From positions 1,364,001-1,428,000 of the forward strand of contig JAKSZU010000032.1 of NCBI GenBank assembly GCA_026018925.1: a DNA stretch of 64,000 nucleotides. The letters run 5' to 3'. The stretch is from Tupaia tana (lineage: Eukaryota > Chordata > Mammalia > Scandentia > Tupaiidae). The position numbers and the translations under genes were made by a program. Positions 62,686-64,000 of this stretch are shown piece after piece (the stretch's first letter is position 1; each line of letters begins with the position of its first letter). A model generated the notes under the pieces. It searched no databases. It was not told the DNA's origin and saw only the letters and a program-made list of their open reading frames with translations.

Positions 62686-64000
62686 ACCCTAACCCTAGGC
62701 GGACACCTTAAGCTTAACCCCAACCCTAACCTGACCCTGATGCTTACTCCAACCGTAACAGTTAACCGAAAACTAACAGTAGCCCTAAACTGACTCCCTC
62801 AAACTAAGTTCAAACGTAACCTAACCTGAAGCCTAAATCAAATAATAGACCTAACCCTAACCCTAGGCGGAAAACGTATGCTTAACCCCCACCCTAACCT
62901 GACCCTGACGCTTACTCCAACTGTAACAGTTAACAGAAAACTAACAGTAGCCCTAAACTTACACCCTCAAACTAACTTCAAACCTAACCTAACCTGAAGC
63001 CTAACTGAAACCATAGAACTAACCCTAACCCTAGGCGGACACCTGAAGCTCAACCCCAAATATAACCTGACCCTGACGCTATCTCCAACCGTAAAACTGA
63101 ACCGAAAACTAACAGTAGCCCTAAACTTACTCCCTCAAACTCAGTTCAAACCTAACCTAACCTGAAGCCTAACTCATACCACAGACCTAACCCTAAACCT
63201 AGGCGGACACCTTATGCTTAACCCCAACCCTAACCTGACCCTCACGCTAACTCCACCCGTAACACTGAACCGAAAACTAACAGGAGCCCTAAACTTACTC
63301 CCTCAAACTAAGTTCAAACCTAACGTAACCTGACGCCTAACTCAAACAATAGACCTAACCCTAACCCTAGGCACACACCTTAAGCTTAACCCCAACCCTA
63401 ACCTGACCCTGAGGCTTAATCCAACCGGAACACTGATCTGAAAACTAATAGTAGCCCTAAACTTACTCACTCAAACTAAGTTCAATCCTAACCTAACCTG
63501 AAGCCTAAATCAAATCATAGAACTAACCCTAACCCTAGGCGGACACCTTATGCTTAAACCCCAGCCTAACCTGACCCTGACGCTTACTCCAACTGTAACA
63601 GTTAACCGAAAACTAACAGTAGCCCTAAACTGACTCCCTCAAACTAAATTCAAACCTAACCTAACCTGAAGCCTAAATGAAATCATACACCTAACGCTAA
63701 CCCTAGGCGGACACCTTAAGCTCAACCCCACCCTAACTTGGCCCTGACGCTAACTCCAACAGTAACAGTTACCCGAAAACTAACAGTAGCCTTAAACTTA
63801 CTCCCTCAAACTCAGTTCAAACCTAACCTAACCTGAAGCCTAAATCAAACTATACACCTAACCCTAACCCTTGGCGGCACCTTAAGCTCAATCCCAACCC
63901 TGTCCTGAACCTCACGCTAACTCCAACCGTATCACTGAACCGAAAACTAAGAGTAGCCCTAAACTTACTCCCTCAAACTATGTTCAACCCTAACCTAACC

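Larger units (their letters stand above)
1..64000. repeat. Satellite DNA array, ~168 bp monomer, head to tail
   Basis: The whole window is copies of one monomer of about 168 bp. Each starts near a CCTAGG palindrome followed by cggacacc; the first starts are at 1, 168 and 336. All copies I checked have the same orientation, and 64,000/168 gives about 381 units. A composed consensus has A 61, C 61, T 29 and G 17, so the plus strand is strongly A+C rich. Monomers differ from each other by scattered substitutions and rare small indels, and they fall into recurrent subtypes that are re-used in fixed order (higher-order repeats). No stretch of unrelated DNA is seen. A satellite of this length and head-to-tail order is typical of centromeric, pericentromeric or subtelomeric heterochromatin; which of these applies cannot be read from the sequence. 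I do not recognise it as a named satellite family. Confidence 0.98.
60885..64000. repeat. ~3.65 kb higher-order unit, copy T2 (cut by window end)
   Basis: Second tandem copy, continuing to the last base of the window. Near 63,900 it still matches T1 (tgtcctgaacctcac at 60256/63901). It carries block U at 61,230-61,830 in the same order as at 2190-2790, so T2 looks closer to the ancestral order than T1 at this point. Confidence 0.87.

Noticed and set aside
1..64000. CRISPR-like array (regular repeats)
   Set aside because: There are no unique spacers. The whole 168 bp unit is repeated, and variation is spread along it.
1..64000. True telomere end
   Set aside because: Perfect CCCTAA runs are at most about three to four words long and occur inside decayed 168 bp units. 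No terminal homogeneous hexamer tract is present.
1..64000. G-quadruplex potential of the minus strand (GGG runs opposite CCC)
   Set aside because: The consensus has CCC runs, but four runs of three with short loops do not line up in the typical monomer; the nearest candidate at 25-44 has only three runs and an eight-base loop. It is not claimed without a scan.
1..64000. Alpha satellite or another named centromeric family
   Set aside because: Length is similar (168 versus 171 bp), but the composition and the hexamer substructure are different and I recognise no shared core. A database search would be needed to name the family.

Overview
The whole 64 kb window is one uninterrupted tandem satellite array. 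The unit is about 168 bp and repeats head to tail in one orientation roughly 380 times. I see no gene, tRNA, rRNA, transposon, CRISPR array or unique spacer. The short open frames that exist are by-products of a repeat whose length is a multiple of three. The sequence suggests a nuclear chromosome of a eukaryote with TTAGGG-type telomeres, assembled through a centromeric, pericentromeric or subtelomeric heterochromatin block. CpG sites vary mostly by C-to-T or G-to-A changes, which fits a genome with CpG methylation. I cannot name the species.

The most notable property is inside the monomer. The consensus is 28 x 6 bp, and 18 of its 29 T residues fall in one of the six hexamer phases, where about 5 would be expected by chance. 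Most hexamers are one or two changes from CCCTAA. The satellite therefore looks like a degenerate telomere-repeat array that was captured as a 28-hexamer unit and then amplified. This also explains the strand asymmetry (consensus A 61, C 61, T 29, G 17) and the repeated Leu-Thr dipeptides in translated frames.

Layout: 1-5505 mixed monomers, with a block at 2190-2790 that recurs near 61.23-61.83 kb; 5506-7333 a block (P) that recurs three more times; 7334-8790 mixed monomers; 8791-19195 and 19196-29600 two tandem copies (A, B) of a 10,405 bp segment with no net indel and about twenty substitutions seen by eye. Each of A and B contains its own older pair of 1,176 bp seven-monomer repeats. From 29.84 to 52.4 kb the array is a mosaic of re-used blocks: P again; Q six times; S at 33.88 and 49.34 kb, 15,455 bp apart; R at 36.88 kb, also in A and B, carrying a 504 bp three-monomer duplication. 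52.4-57.2 kb is mixed monomers. From 57.23 kb a unit of about 3.65 kb (T1, T2) is duplicated and runs off the window.

Nothing here works as a set of genes. What can be read is a history of recombination: one-monomer gains and losses, out-of-register joins, and nested duplications of different ages. All coordinates and offsets come from reading the sequence by eye, without an alignment program; block edges are uncertain by tens of bases unless stated otherwise.
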